From Cricetomys ansorgei (Eukaryota > Chordata > Mammalia > Rodentia > Nesomyidae): a stretch of 64,000 bases of DNA. A model generated the notes under the pieces. That model worked only from the letters and a program-made list of their open reading frames with translations. It was not told where the DNA came from and made no database searches. This document shows positions 11,887 through 24,944 of this stretch, piece after piece; within the stretch, counting starts at the first letter, position 1; each line of letters starts with the position of its first letter. Both the position numbers and the translations under genes were made by a program. The DNA lies in the NCBI GenBank assembly GCA_026225945.1, contig JAMJFZ010001259.1:1-64000 (forward strand), in the 5' to 3' direction.

Positions 11887-12963
11887 TGACATCAACAATG
11901 TAAATATGTGATACAATTTTGATGATGTGACACTGACAACCTAGGCCTGCGTCATTACAATTAGAAGAAAAATGTGATTGAATGAAGGATAGAGCGTCTT
12001 AATGTGGGCAACATGACATCATCATCAATGTAAAATATATGTCATCAAAATTAGAAAAAACTGGCATAATAATTGTGATGGAGTAAGGGCAAAAAATGTA
12101 AATACACATCCCAATTTATAGATGACATCATAATTGGGAGAAGTTTTCATAATATTTGGGATGGTATGACACTGTCAATGCAAGAATATGATATCAAAAT
12201 TTGAAGACAATGATTTGAGAATTGGAAGAATATGATATCACAATTTGGGTTATATGACATCACCAGTGCTAAAAAATGACATCTTATTGGGAAGAAACTG
12301 ACAGCATAGCAACAATGTGACATCATCCACGTGAGCATGTGATAACATAATGAAAAGAAACTGACATCATAAATAGAGGGATGTGTTAACATCAATTTAA
12401 GAATATGCGATACTCATTGTATGAAATGGACACCATAATCGTGATGACATGAGGTCAATGATGTAAATATATGTCACCATAATAAAAAATACAAGAAAGC
12501 ATGATTGGACAGAATAGACAATATAATTTGGATGATGTGACAAATGTATTGCCAGAAAAGGTCATCATTATTGGAACAAATTATCTGATCATTGTAAGAC
12601 TGATATCATAATGTGGATTTTAGGACATCATGAATGTAAACATTTGTCATCACAATTGTAAGAAAATGACATCACAACTGTAATGGGACTTCAACATTAT
12701 AAAGAAAGGAAATCAAAATAAGGGAAATATTTCTGCAAAAATGGAAGGAAATTACACCATCAACCATCACCTTGAGGATGTGACATGTTTTCATAACTGG
12801 AAGGAAATGATGTGATAATTGCAAAGAAATGACTTCTTAATGTGGATTCTGTGACATCAGCATTTTAATAAGAAGGGTATGGCATTATATGCAGAAGAAT
12901 CTGCCATCGTCATCCTAATGGTGTCAGATCAACATTGAAAGTATATGCTATCATAATCACAAC
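11887..12963. repeat. Composite satellite, LTR-proximal block after core A
   Basis: About 1.08 kb of the same composite satellite. It is collinear with 26,710-27,765 and 37,520-38,576. Its right end (TATCATAATCAC..) and the start of the satellite at 14,234 (..GAAGGATACAACAGC) join into a normal satellite phrase, so this block and the next were one array before an LTR element inserted. It contains TGACATCA at 12,318 and CACGTG at 12,328. Confidence 0.9.
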
Positions 12964-13315
12964 TGCTGAGGTCCAGCCTTGGTGAGGGCAGAGCTTAAAG
13001 GGGATGGATGAAAGAGTGGTGAGGGAAGAATTAGATGCAGGACACCATTCAGTTTTGTTTTATAAGAGACTGACAGAGAGGAAGCACATCTCGGTATGGC
13101 TTGACATATTCTGACAATTTGTGACTGTCAAAGGCTTTATTTTTACACAAAATCATTTACAACATTGATGATAGATTACATACCCTCAGGAAGTCATTTT
13201 TGTAAAGTCTTCCCTGATTATATAAGTATATGAAAATCAACAAATCAGGCAAATAGCAAAATTGGCAAAACTAAAAGCTAACATTATGATAAAATCAGTT
13301 TTCTTTAACTCAACA
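12964..13315 (-). mobile_element. ERVK/IAP-type LTR (3' LTR, minus strand), first copy
   Basis: 352 bp bounded by TGCTGAGG at the left and CAACA at the right. Read on the minus strand it begins TGTTGAGTTAA and ends CCTCAGCA (TG...CA ends). A polypurine tract lies immediately upstream on the minus strand (plus strand TCTTCCTCCTT at 13,316-13,326), and a minus-strand AATAAA is present near 13,138. This places it as the 3' LTR of a minus-strand element. The 5' LTR is missing, so the element is truncated and inert. Confidence 0.75.
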
Positions 13316-14233
13316 TCTTCCTCCTTAAAATTGGTGTCATAAAACCTTTTGGTTAAAGAAATCCTAGAGAGGATGATGCTATTTGAGTTTGACTCTGTTT
13401 AAGTTGAACATAGACTTAATGGATTATAATGCCTGTTACATCAAACATATCTTTTTAACAACAGTCACTTTTGACCCTTGTTAAATTCTTCTTTCCTTTC
13501 TCTGTTCTGTTTAACATAAGACCACCATCCTTTTCTTTGATTCTAAAAAGCAAAAGCAGTCTGCTGTTTGTCTTTCCAGGCTATCAGAAAAGTCCTGAAA
13601 GTTCTGATTTGACATGTTTGCTCAGGTGAACAGGCAATTCATTGAACTAAAATGTCCTTTTCTGTGACTCTGTCATGAACTCTTGTTTCAATACAATCCG
13701 TATCTTTATTGCAGTCCTGTAAATGTTAAAAGGATATTAGGATTCCTAGAACTGTTTAATTTCAGGAACATACCAAGCTTATCATTAAGTACATGATCTC
13801 TCTCCCTGCCTATATTTATTCTTTATTTCTGAAACTGGATCTGAAAACCTGATGATCCAGCTTCAGCTCATCAGCTTCTAGAATTTCTCTAGTTTGTTTC
13901 TTCCTTAATAATTCTTCTTCCACCTCCTGTCTTATGCTTACTAATTTCATTTATTTATAATCTAAATGTATGTCTCAGTCCTACACTCTAAGGAAGACTC
14001 AAATTTCTGCATATTTGTATTTCCCAAGGTACTGCCATTAGTTTCATTTTTATTAACACCAGCATTTGTTACATCATTCCAACTCTATCTTTTGGTGAGT
14101 GGCCTTTGACAGTAAAGCATATACGTGGAAGGTGTTAGTGAACTTCTGTCAAGGGCAGTGAAGGGTCAATCAAGATCATCCTAGCACTGGAACTTTGTGA
14201 AACTGAGCCCTCACTACACTTGGCATCACCACA
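13316..14233 (-). mobile_element. Internal fragment of the LTR element, first copy
   Basis: About 0.9 kb between the 3' LTR and the resumption of satellite. On the minus strand about 13,850-13,950 gives a short open, charged, glutamate/lysine-rich stretch of roughly 30 codons, compatible with a retroviral structural-gene remnant. This assignment is weak. No long open frame, protease, polymerase or envelope domain is recognisable. The third copy lacks 13,711-13,938. Old, broken endogenous element. Confidence 0.5.
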
Positions 14234-17200
14234 GAAGGATACAACAGCGTAAATGAATGGAACTGACATCATGAGTTTGTTCCTGTGATACAATCAATGT
14301 CTGGATTTGTCATCATGATTGGAATGAAATCACCTGATGATTGGAAGTATATGACATCATAATGTGTATTATGTGACATCATTATTAATGTAAGTATATG
14401 CCATTATAATTAGAAGAAATGACATCATAATTGTGATGATGTGACATCATCAATGTAAATAAATGATATCCTAGTAAGAAGGTTATCACAGCATGAATAG
14501 AAGGAACTGACATCATAGTAGGGGTGATGTGTAACCATAAACCTGAAGAAGTGACATCATAATTGAAAGGAAATATGAAAATTGGAAGGATGTGACTTAA
14601 TTTTGGTTATGTACCATCTGCAATGTTCATCATAATCAGAAGAAACTGACATCATAAATGATACTGTGACATAAACAATGTAAATACATGACATCATATT
14701 TGAAAATAACTAACCTCGAAATCAGGTGCATGGGAGATTATCAGTGTCAATGAATGACATCACAATTTGAAGAAACTAACATCTGATGATATGTTAATAA
14801 TGAAAATATATGATATCATAAGCACATGGCAAAATAATTGGATGAAACTGACATCATAATTGAAATGGCATAACAGCATCAATATAAATAATAAAACAAT
14901 TGCAAGAAAAGTACATGATCATAAGGATTTCACATCTATTCGAATTATGTGGCATGAATGTAAATATATGACATCACAAGAAAGACATGCTATATTTGTA
15001 AGGTATTGACATTATGATTAAGATGATTTGATATCATCAGTGTAAATAAACATCATTATAATTCAAAGAAGCAGACATAATTGTGATGATGTGACATCAA
15101 AATTGTAAATATATGACATACCTGTTAAGGATATGGAATGAATTGACATCATAATTGAGATGATGTGCCACATTCAATGTAAGGATGTGAGAGCATAATT
15201 GGGATATTATGACACTATTAAATTATGTATGTGATATCCTAGTTAGAAAGAAAAAATGTGATAATTGGAGAGACATGCCAACATAATTAGTATTATGTGA
15301 CACCATCATAATATGACGTGCAATAAATAACATAAATACATGACAAAATCATAAGAATAATATGCCATATTTGGAAGGAACTGACAGCTCAGTTGGCATG
15401 TTATACCACCATATCAATGTAAGAATGTGACATCAAAATTGGAAACAAGTCACCTGATAATTGGAGGGACATGGCATCATAATGTGGATTATGTAACATC
15501 ATCAGAGTAAAAATATCTCATCGTAAATGCCAGGAACTGACATAATTGCAAATTTGTAATATCAACAAGGTAAATATAAAATAATAAACAGGGTATCACA
15601 GGATATTTGCAAGGAACTTATACAATAATTGATATGATATTCCACCATCAATGTGACATAATAATAAAAAGTGACAACAATACGGCAAAAAAAAACCTAT
15701 ATGTCTGAACATAAGAATGTCATTGAATTTTGAAGGTACTGACATAATTGGAAATATGTGGAATTATCAATGTCAATATATGACCTCATCATTTGAGGAA
15801 ACTGTCATCACAATCATGATGATTTGACATCAACTACATAACTATATGTCATGAAAAAATTAAGGAATGACATATTAGGAAGGACTGACATCATAATTAT
15901 GATGCTGTAACATCAATGCTATAAATAGATGACACCAAAATAGGAAAGTGAAAGCATAATTGGAAGAAGTGAACATCATAATAATGATATTACTTCAACA
16001 GTATAAATATATGACCTCAGATAATGAAGAATGTGAAAGCATAATCAGCATATGACATCAACAATGTAAATTTATGACATCATAATAAGAAAGAGGGAAC
16101 TTTCATCATAGTTCTGATGATATGACATTATCAAAGTTGATCTGATACATCACAATTTGAAGAATATGACATGATAATTGGAGGATAGGACAACATAATG
16201 CAGATTATGTTACATCGTCAATGACATTAAAAGATATCACAATTGATAGAAACTGACAACAATCTTGACATGAATGTTGCAAATTTATGACATCATAATT
16301 GGAAGATATTGACATCATAATTGGGATGATGTGACAACAGCCATGTAAATATAAGTCATCATAATATGAGGTGTATGACAAAATTATAAGGAAACATCAT
16401 TGTAATCACAAACATGAACAATGTATACGTATGATCTAATATGAATTATTTGACACAAAAATTGGGAAGAACGCACATCATAATTTGAATGATTTGACAC
16501 CATCAATATGACATGGTGACATCACAATTGGAAGGAAATGATGTGATATTGTAAGGATAAAGTATCTTAATATAGATTATAATAGTATAATCAGTGTACA
16601 TATGTCATCATAATTGGATGAAACTGACATCATAATCATGATATGACATCAACCATGTAAATATAGGACACTTTACTAGAAGAAATCACTTCAAAGTCAA
16701 TATGATGTTATGCAAACAATATAAATATATGGTATAATGAGAAATGACAGCATAATATGAAGAAACTGACAACTTGATTTTGTGACACAATCATTGCAAG
16801 TATGTGACATTTCAATTGGTAGGAAATGATGTGATAATTGGAGGATATGAAATGATAATTGGAATTATGTGTCATTTGCAGAGTAATTATATGACACCAT
16901 AATTGGAAGAAACTGACATCACAATTGTGATGTTTACATCAACAATGTAAATATATGACATCCCAATAAGGATGTAACATCAAATTTGGAAGGCATTTAC
17001 ATCAAATTAGCATGATGTGACATCTTCAATATCAATATGTGACAACATAATTGGAATAAACTGATATCATAATTAAGATGATGTGATGTGAACAATGTAA
17101 ATATATGACATTATAATAAAATATATGACAGCATAACTGGAAAGAACTACCATCATTATTGAGATGTGACACCATCATTCTTAAGGATGTTCGACCACAA

Positions 17201-18670
17201 TTGGAAGGAAAATGATGTGATAATTGGCAGAGTAATATGGATTATGTACCATCATCTCTGTCAATATATGACACCATAATTGAAAGAAACCAACATCTTA
17301 ATTGTAGTGATATCATCAATGTAAGCATATGAAATAATAAAAAAAGGGTATGGCAGCATAATTGGAAGGAACTGAGTTCATAATTGGGAGGATGTGACAT
17401 TATTAAGGTAAGTGTGTTATATCACAATTGGAATTAAATGATGTGATATTTAGAAAGATATGACAACATAATTTGGGTTATGTGAGATCATCATTGTCAG
17501 TATGTAATATAATGTGAAGAAACTACCATCATAATTGTGATAATGTGACATCAACAGTGAAAATATATAATAACATAACGAACAGAAAGTTACATACATG
17601 GGGTGATGTGACAAAATCCTATCAGTGAAAATATAGGCCATAGTAAAGGGAAGAAAATGTATGACATAATAACATGAAGTATGTAACAGCATAATTTGAA
17701 ATAACTGGCATTATTATTGTGGCGATGTAATACCATCAACCTAAATATCTGACAAAACTGAGAGGAAAAGATGTGCTTATTGGAAGGATTTGACATTATA
17801 ATCAGGATTATGTGGCAAAATAGTGTAAAGAAATGACAGCATAATTTATAGAAAACAACCACAAAATCATGATGATGTGACAGCAAGGTAAATAAGTGAC
17901 ATCATATTATGACAGGTAACTTGAATATTGGAAGGACATTACAGCATAATTGAGAAATGTGATATCATCAATGTACATATAGGACAGCAAAATTGAAAAA
18001 ACTGACATCATAATTGTTTTTGATGTGACATCAACAATGTAAATATATGACATCATAACAAGAAGTATATGACAGGATATTTGGAAGGACATCATAATCA
18101 TGAAGATATGATACCTTCAACATTATTTGTGGCCACACAATTGAAAGGGAGCATAGGAAGCATGTGACATATCACAATACGAAGCAAGTGACACCATAAT
18201 AGGGATTATGTGGTACTATCAATAGAAATTTATGACTTCATAAGTGGAACAAAATAACACCAAAATCTTGTGGATGTGAAACCAATAATATGAATATATG
18301 ACATCATAATAGGAATGACATGACAACATACTTGGAAAGGCATAAAATCATAATTTGCATGATGTGACATCAAAATATCAATATGGTATCAAAGTGGGAA
18401 GAAAATTACATCATTATTATGATGATGTAACAGCCACAATGTAATGTGTAAATGTATGAGATCATCAAAAGAAGGATGTGATATCAGTTTTGGTTGGCCA
18501 ATTACAGGGATGTGATGGTACAAATGCCAGGAACAGATGTCATAATTGATATTAAGTAAAAATATCAATGTAAAATATGATATCCTAATCAAAATAAACT
18601 GATATCATAAATAAGTTGATGTGACACCATCAATGCCAATGTATGACATCATAGCTGAAAGGAACACACA
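14234..18670. repeat. Composite satellite, long block between core A and core B
   Basis: About 4.4 kb of composite satellite. Consensus order read by eye: (i) AATGTAAATATATGACATCA..TAATAAGAAG..GACAGCATAATTGGAAGGA..GATGATGTGACACCATC, about 87 bp; (ii) AATGTAAGGATGTGACATCA..GGAAATGATGTGATAATTGGA..GTGGATTATGTGACATCATC, about 88 bp; (iii) AATGTAAATATATGACATCA..GGAAGAAACTGACATC..GTGATGATGTGACATCAAC, about 66 bp. The total is about 240 bp, with many indels. Confidence 0.9.
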
Positions 18671-19215
18671 TCTCTTGAATGTGTATGTGTCAAATGTTAG
18701 CCTAGGAGAGCCTTCTTGTCAGGAATCCTTTACCTAAATGCTTGGTTGTGGCCATGGTCACTCAGTGTCATGACACTGTCGTGGCAGCTTTAGTGATCAC
18801 CTTGGTGTGTGGAGTAGAGTAGACTGCAACAGGATTTCTGGGCAGGTCCAAGTTAGAATGTCCTTGCTTGGTCACAAAGGGACAGATTCCAGTCCATGGC
18901 CCAAAAGTCTATTTTTGTTTCTGAGTCCCCTCTGCTGTGTTACAGATTGTCATGTGTTTCTGGAGCATTCCTTTGGAATGAGGAAGCATTTTCTAAACCT
19001 CTTAGCACACAGAATGGAGGAAAGTGTCTCATTGCAGTGTCATTGAAGACCCCATGGTCTATGCTTCTCATGTCCTGAGCCTAACAAGCATCCCTAACTC
19101 TTTCCATAGTCTAACCTCCACCTTGAACCCCTAAAACCACCTACAAGCCACACCCACACAAACTGTCTGATATACTCAGTAGCTGATTGCCCCTAGAGAG
19201 CCATCCCAGATAAAT

Positions 19216-20955
19216 ACAGACGTTGAAGTTTTCTTTAAGTGTTTCTCAGCCATTTGAGGTTCCTATTCTGTGAATTCTTTGTTTAGATATGCATCCCTTT
19301 TTAATTGGGTTATTTGTTTTGTTGACATGTAGATTCTTGCATTTTTTTATTTATTTTGTATGTTAACTCTCTATTGGAAGTCAATATCTTCCCATTCTGT
19401 AGGCTTCTGTTTTTCCCTGTTGACAATGTCATTTTCCTTACAGAAGCTTTTCAGTTTCATGAGGTCCTCTTATCAATCTTTGATCTTTGTTCCTGACCTT
19501 TCAGTGTTCTGTTAAAAAAGTTGCCTCCTGTGCCACTGCTCTCAAGGCTATTCCCTACTGTCTCTTCAATCAGATTCAGTATATCTGTTTTTATACTGAG
19601 AACTTAGATCCATTTGGACATGAGGTTTGTACTCAGTAATAGATATGGATCTATTTGCATTCTTCTATCTGAGACATCCAATTAGACAAACACCATTTGT
19701 TAAAGCTGCTTCCTTTTTTGTCATTTGTATTTTTCTAGCATCTTCATAAATGATCAGGTATCCATAGGTGTGTGGATATATATCTGTATCCTTTATTCCG
19801 TTCCATTGGTCATCATGTCTGTTTTTGTGCCAAAACCATGAAATTTTTATTACTATCTCTCTGTAGTACAGATTAAGATCAAAGATCTTGATACCTCTAG
19901 AAGTTCTTTAATTTTTCAGGATTTTTTAGGTATCCAAAGTTTTTTATTTCTACATATGAATTACTGTATTGCCCTTTTAATGTCTCTAAAGAAGTATATT
20001 GGGATTTTGATAGGGATTGCATTGAGTCCTTAGATTATTTTTAGTACAGTGGCCATTTTTACTATGTTAATCTTACCAACTCAGGAGCATGCAATTTCTT
20101 TCCATCTTTTGAGATCTTTAAATTCCCTCTTCTAGGACATAAAGATTTTGTCATTCAACTCTTTCACTTGCTTGGTTAGAGTTGCCAAAGATACCTTATG
20201 TTATTTCTATCTATTGTAAAGAGTATTTTTTTCTTATTTCTTTCTGTCTCTATTTGTCATTTGTATATAGGAGGGCTACAGATTTTTTTTTAGTTTATCT
20301 TTTAGCCACCCATTTCACTGAAGTTGTTGACCAGCTATAGGAGTTCCCTGATCCAGTTTTTGAGGTCATTATATATATAATATCTCATCCGCAAATAAGG
20401 ATACTTTGATTGTTTCCTTGTGAATTCATATGCACTTAATCTCCTTCTCCTTGTCTCATTGTTCTTGCTAGTACTTTAAGTACTGTATTCAATATTTATA
20501 AATGGAGGGAACAGCCCTGATCATTCCTTCTGATTTTAGTGAAATTGTTTTGAATTTTCCTCTATTTAATTTGATGTTGTCAGTAGGATTGCTGTTACTT
20601 ACCTTTATTATGTTTCAGTATGGACTTTTTATCCTCAATCTCTCCATAAGGTTTATTTTGAAGGGTTGTTTGATATTATCAAAAGCTTTTTCACATTGTA
20701 GTGAGATGATCATGTAATTTTTTTCTATTAATTTGTTTATGCAGTGGATTACATTGACTTATTTTCTTATATTGAACGATCCCTTCTTCTCTGGGATCAA
20801 GGCTATTCAATCATGGTGAATAATATTTTTAATGTGTTATTGGATGTGCTTTGTGAGTTTTTTTTGAGTTCATTTGTAACTATGTTGAAGAATGAAATTG
20901 GCATATAATTCTATTACTTTTTGAATCTTTGTGATGTTTGGGTATTAGCATGCCT
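19216..20955 (-). mobile_element. L1 ORF2 fragment, antisense, core B
   Basis: Same truncated L1 piece as in cores A and C, with the same order of landmarks (GTGGCCATTTTTACTATG near 20,050; the reverse-transcriptase region near 20,640-20,710). Broken by stops on the coding (minus) strand. Confidence 0.88.
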
Positions 20956-21329
20956 CCAAAATAACTTTTTGTTACAACTTTTATTTCTACATTTTTGCAT
21001 TGGTTAATTTCTGTATTTCTACTTTGGTGATGATGTTTCCAATAAAACTTTGACACAAGTCCTGGATGCTAAATTGTACCTCTCACTAGTACCCAAGGCA
21101 AGGTTCACTGGTAACATAGGCTGTAGTCTGTGGATATCTTCTCATGCAAGGTTTTCAACTTTGTATAAAAAGCTGAAGGCCTCTGAGGTATCGAGGACAA
21201 GATGAGTTTGACATTGTGTACTAGTTCTCACAAGCTATAGTTATTTCATAGAATGGTTTCTGGGGGATGAGGTAGGTGTTTTCACTACTATAGCCTCTTT
21301 GAACTTCTAATATTTATGATTTTCTGGGT

Positions 21330-23400
21330 GCCTGGGTTCACTGTGTCATTACCACCAGGGAAGACTGACTGCTTTGTATGTCAAAATTAAATAGGGCCAA
21401 GACCACAGCTTCGAGTACTGCACCCTGTACAATTCAGGAAGTTGTTATTCCACGCTGGGGGCATCTCAGCTCTGGGTTTGGCCCAGTGTCAATGACATTA
21501 TACCTCAGGATTCTGTATCTTCATCCACCTAAGAATGGATTTCCATTCAGTTTTCATGCTGTGTAAGAAATTAGGATTGACATGCCATTTTACTAGACAG
21601 TATATCTGATCCTTGAAAATGAGATTCTGTTCAATATTCTTCCCAAGACCATTTACCAAGATTGGAAAAACATCACTTGGCAGAATTGCCTAAAATAGTG
21701 AGTGGTTTGCCAACTGGGACTCTTATGGTAAGCAGTTATGCAGAGGTCCCAGTAAGTGGACCTATGTTATAAGCAGCATGTCTTATGACATTCCAGGTGA
21801 AATGCTACCCCAAATCAGAATTGTCATGGTAATGCAAACACTACTTTACTTTGGATCCAAGGGAAGTTTGCTTCCTCCAGGACACCCCAACTGCTTATTC
21901 TGCCCAAGGTCTGGTTACCCTGGTGAAAAGTGCAGTTTCTTGAGGTAAGTGGTGTTCTAGAATTCTTGACCTCATAGAGACAAAAAGCTTAGCAGGGATG
22001 CAAAACAATATTCACACAACAGTCTAACTTTTGGGGCTTGGGAAAGGGGGATAGTTGATGGGCTCCATTCCTGACTTCCTAGCAGAAAACATAGATATCT
22101 CAAATTCACACAGCCCCATTCAATGTCCCAAGGTGCTTTCTCTGCTCTCCACAGGTACCATAACTCATTTATGGAACACTACATGTTCTGCTAATTTTGG
22201 CCCAAGCTCATGCATGTGGGAACATACAGTTCTTCCCTTCAATGTTTGTTTTTGCTTTTATTTTTTGATTTTAAGATAATCATATTTTCAACTTCTATTT
22301 TGTTCTCCAAAACTTCCCACGTACCCTCATTCTTCTATCCACTCTAACAAAAGTTGACATGAATGACAGCCTAAACCGAGTTAGAAAATCCTAACAATAG
22401 ATAGGCAAAATGAAACAGCAAAAGACCACAGTCCTAAACAAAGATCTACAGAAAGAAGAAGAAATTTTGGAGTGAAGAAATAGCCTTCCCTAGGTACGAG
22501 AAATAGTAATTACTCAATATCATTTTTGAGAATATACTATTATTAGAGTAAACCACCCTTTTGATCTTAACAAAACACTTGTATTCACTTCATTTTCTCA
22601 TTCATTTCTTTTTTTCTCATTATTTCTTTTCACCTAAAGTTAACTCTATAGAGAAGAATGTCATCACTAACTACATAAATAAAACCTTCCCAATTACCTG
22701 TCCTTGCCATTCACCCTGTTTTCTTTCCTACATAGATGACTATCTACTTCCCATCATTTATCCTTTGTTCTTTTCTTATTCATGTTCCTTTCTGCCTCTG
22801 TTTAGTTTCTTTTTGCTTCTTTCTTTCTTCATTGCTTTTTTCCTCTTTGTTATCTTTGTTTTTATTTGTTTTAAATGTCCTCTCTTATGATAGCTGTATC
22901 ATGGCCCACTTAAGTGTCAGATAATGTTTAGGCAACAAACCAGAACTAATACAAGGTTGTGTGAGCACTGTGCCTTGGTCTGTAGATGGGCATTTGCCAC
23001 AGCTAGCTTTAGTAAGCAGACATTTAAGACTTTCTTCATGGTGAAAATGAGGAGAAGCAGAGATCTCTATGAAGGTATACAATGGAGGTTAAATTTAGTG
23101 AATCAGAGAGTTTCCTGTGTCCACTTACACTGCTTATGTGGTTTATCTAGGAAAAATGTTTCTTGGGCTAGCTGACCCACTTTTAATCTGGGGTCACTTC
23201 ACTCCACCTTGGTCTAGATTCCCAGGAGGAATGAAGTGATCACAGTTGAGAAAGCCTTCCAGGCATCTTTTTTCCACCTTGGTATTTCATGCTTGCCTCC
23301 TTGGCAAGCTACTTTCTATTTGCAGGTAGAAGAACGAGTAGCATGGGACCTAATATTAATCAGTTAAAGGTGTATGGAAATCCCTTGAAATCCCTTGCCA
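21330..23400. repeat. Internal tandem duplication, half 1, core B
   Basis: Collinear with 5300-7325 of core A. Half 2 that should follow is almost entirely deleted at about 23,500. It includes the unmatched 22,250-22,520 stretch seen in half 1 of all cores. Confidence 0.65.
21694..21945 (+). pseudogene. 84-codon stop-to-stop frame ending at a splice-donor-like site (core B)
   Basis: Open from the stop at 21,691 to the TAA at 21,946. The last two codons plus stop overlap a perfect splice-donor-like string (TTGAGGTAAGT, GT at 21,945-21,946). The predicted piece has a central ...SYDIPGEMLPQIRIV... stretch and a cysteine-bearing C-terminal part (NCLFCPRSGYPGEKC). The same frame carries a stop in core A (at the AGTTAG near 5812) and in core C (at TTTTGA near 31,332), and C has lost the donor. 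A distant version is readable in half 2 of core C (about 33,265-33,330, ...YDIAGAILPSIRIV...). I do not recognise a family. It may be a relic exon or chance; low confidence. Confidence 0.2.
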
Positions 23401-23860
23401 GTTAAACATGGGGCCATGATGACAGCTGAGGGTCCTATACCATGTAGAAAATCAGGATTTTGCAATTTCATTCTGGGATGTCTTCTCTGTCTTTGTTCCA
23501 GTGAATGTTGTTTGATTATTCTTTGAGAAAATTATAGAACCGGAAACCTTCATATAGGGATCAAAGGATATTATAAATCAATGAAGGAGAAAGAGTTTGC
23601 TTTTTTTCAGGTTTCATTGCTTGTGTGTGTCTTATATAGAAAATATGACTCCTGGAATAGTTGAATCAGTTTAAATGGTGTTACTTAAAACGCATAGGTC
23701 AAGTTCCCAGGATGAATACTAGGATCCAGGTTGAGAAATGCTTTGAGCTATCATATTTTCATGTCATGTGTTCATTCTTTTTGGCAAGTTACTCCCTGAT
23801 TACAGTAGAAGAATGGGTATCATAGGACTTTATTGTAATCCATGGTAGGGCCTGCGACTC
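23401..23860. repeat. Deleted remnant of internal half 2, core B
   Basis: The beginning (to about 23,498) and end (from about 23,505) of half 2 are joined; about 1.3 kb equivalent to A 7450-8750 is missing. The join reads GTTCCAGTGAATGTTG at 23,495-23,510. Confidence 0.8.
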
Positions 23861-24918
23861 AAAAAACTCACAAATTAGCCTAAGATCACACATAATGTGT
23901 TCTTCCCCTGATTATAATGCAAGCCTTGGATTGTTCAGAGGTCAGGGAGTATATTCTGTCTGTTGTAGATGAAGTTCAGCTCCTCTGCTTCTTGCCACCT
24001 TAAAGCTTATATAGAAAGATTGTTCTATGGTGGAATCCCCATGCAATCACAACCTGAAGAGGAGCCCACTGGTTGATACTGATTGTACGATTCTTCAGAA
24101 GCATGTATTCTCATTAGTATAATTGCCCATCTTGTGACTGAGTATATAAAATCATTGGCTAATTGTAATCATTGGTAGGGGATAGATGTTATAATTCCCA
24201 TGAAGTAGTGAGTAAACATACATACTGTGTACTCTCCCTAGAAAGGAAGTCAAGCCTCAAAATGTACAGAAAACCTGGTACATGGTGTCATGTATGTAAT
24301 TTATTAGGATACCACATTTATTACTTGTCCCCTCCTTTTTTAAAAAAAAAATTACCAATGATCGATCTTTGGTGTGTGCCCCATGCAATCACAACCATCA
24401 ACAGAAGCTCAGAATGATACAGGTGATAATGAATGGATCAGAGAGATAAGTATTTTTTATAGACAGTACAATGGTCTATTCTTGTGTCTAGCATATTGAC
24501 TGAAGTAGACTGGCATCTGTGTGAACAGCAGCTTATCAGTCAATTGAATTACATGGCCTACTCCTGGTGAGAATTCATAGCAGGCCAAAATGCATACAAT
24601 TCATGTTCAGCAGTAAAATAGGTCCTGGATTCTGGTTGTACAGAAGAGGATGGTGGTGGGAAGAATGTCTAGAAGGAACCAAGAGTGTTGTCTTTTTCTC
24701 TGGTCATTCCCAAAGATATCAATAGTGAGGAAGCAGCTTGTGCAGTTTATTCCTTAGATTGTCGAACATTTGTGATTGCATTTGAAAAGCTTTTCCCAAG
24801 GTAAAATGGCAATTTTCCAGGAATCCACAAATAAGTATTTGTTCTTGGTACCTGTGCTAGTGAATCAATAGAAGCATGGATATTTGTCAGCATGTATGCC
24901 ATCTTAGGTATCTCGTGT

Positions 24919-24944
24919 TGTGTGTGTGTGTGTGTGTGTGTGTG
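24919..24944 (+). repeat. (TG)13 microsatellite, core B
   Basis: Perfect TG run at the position homologous to 10,071-10,110 and 35,697-35,748; the shortest of the three alleles. Confidence 0.97.
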
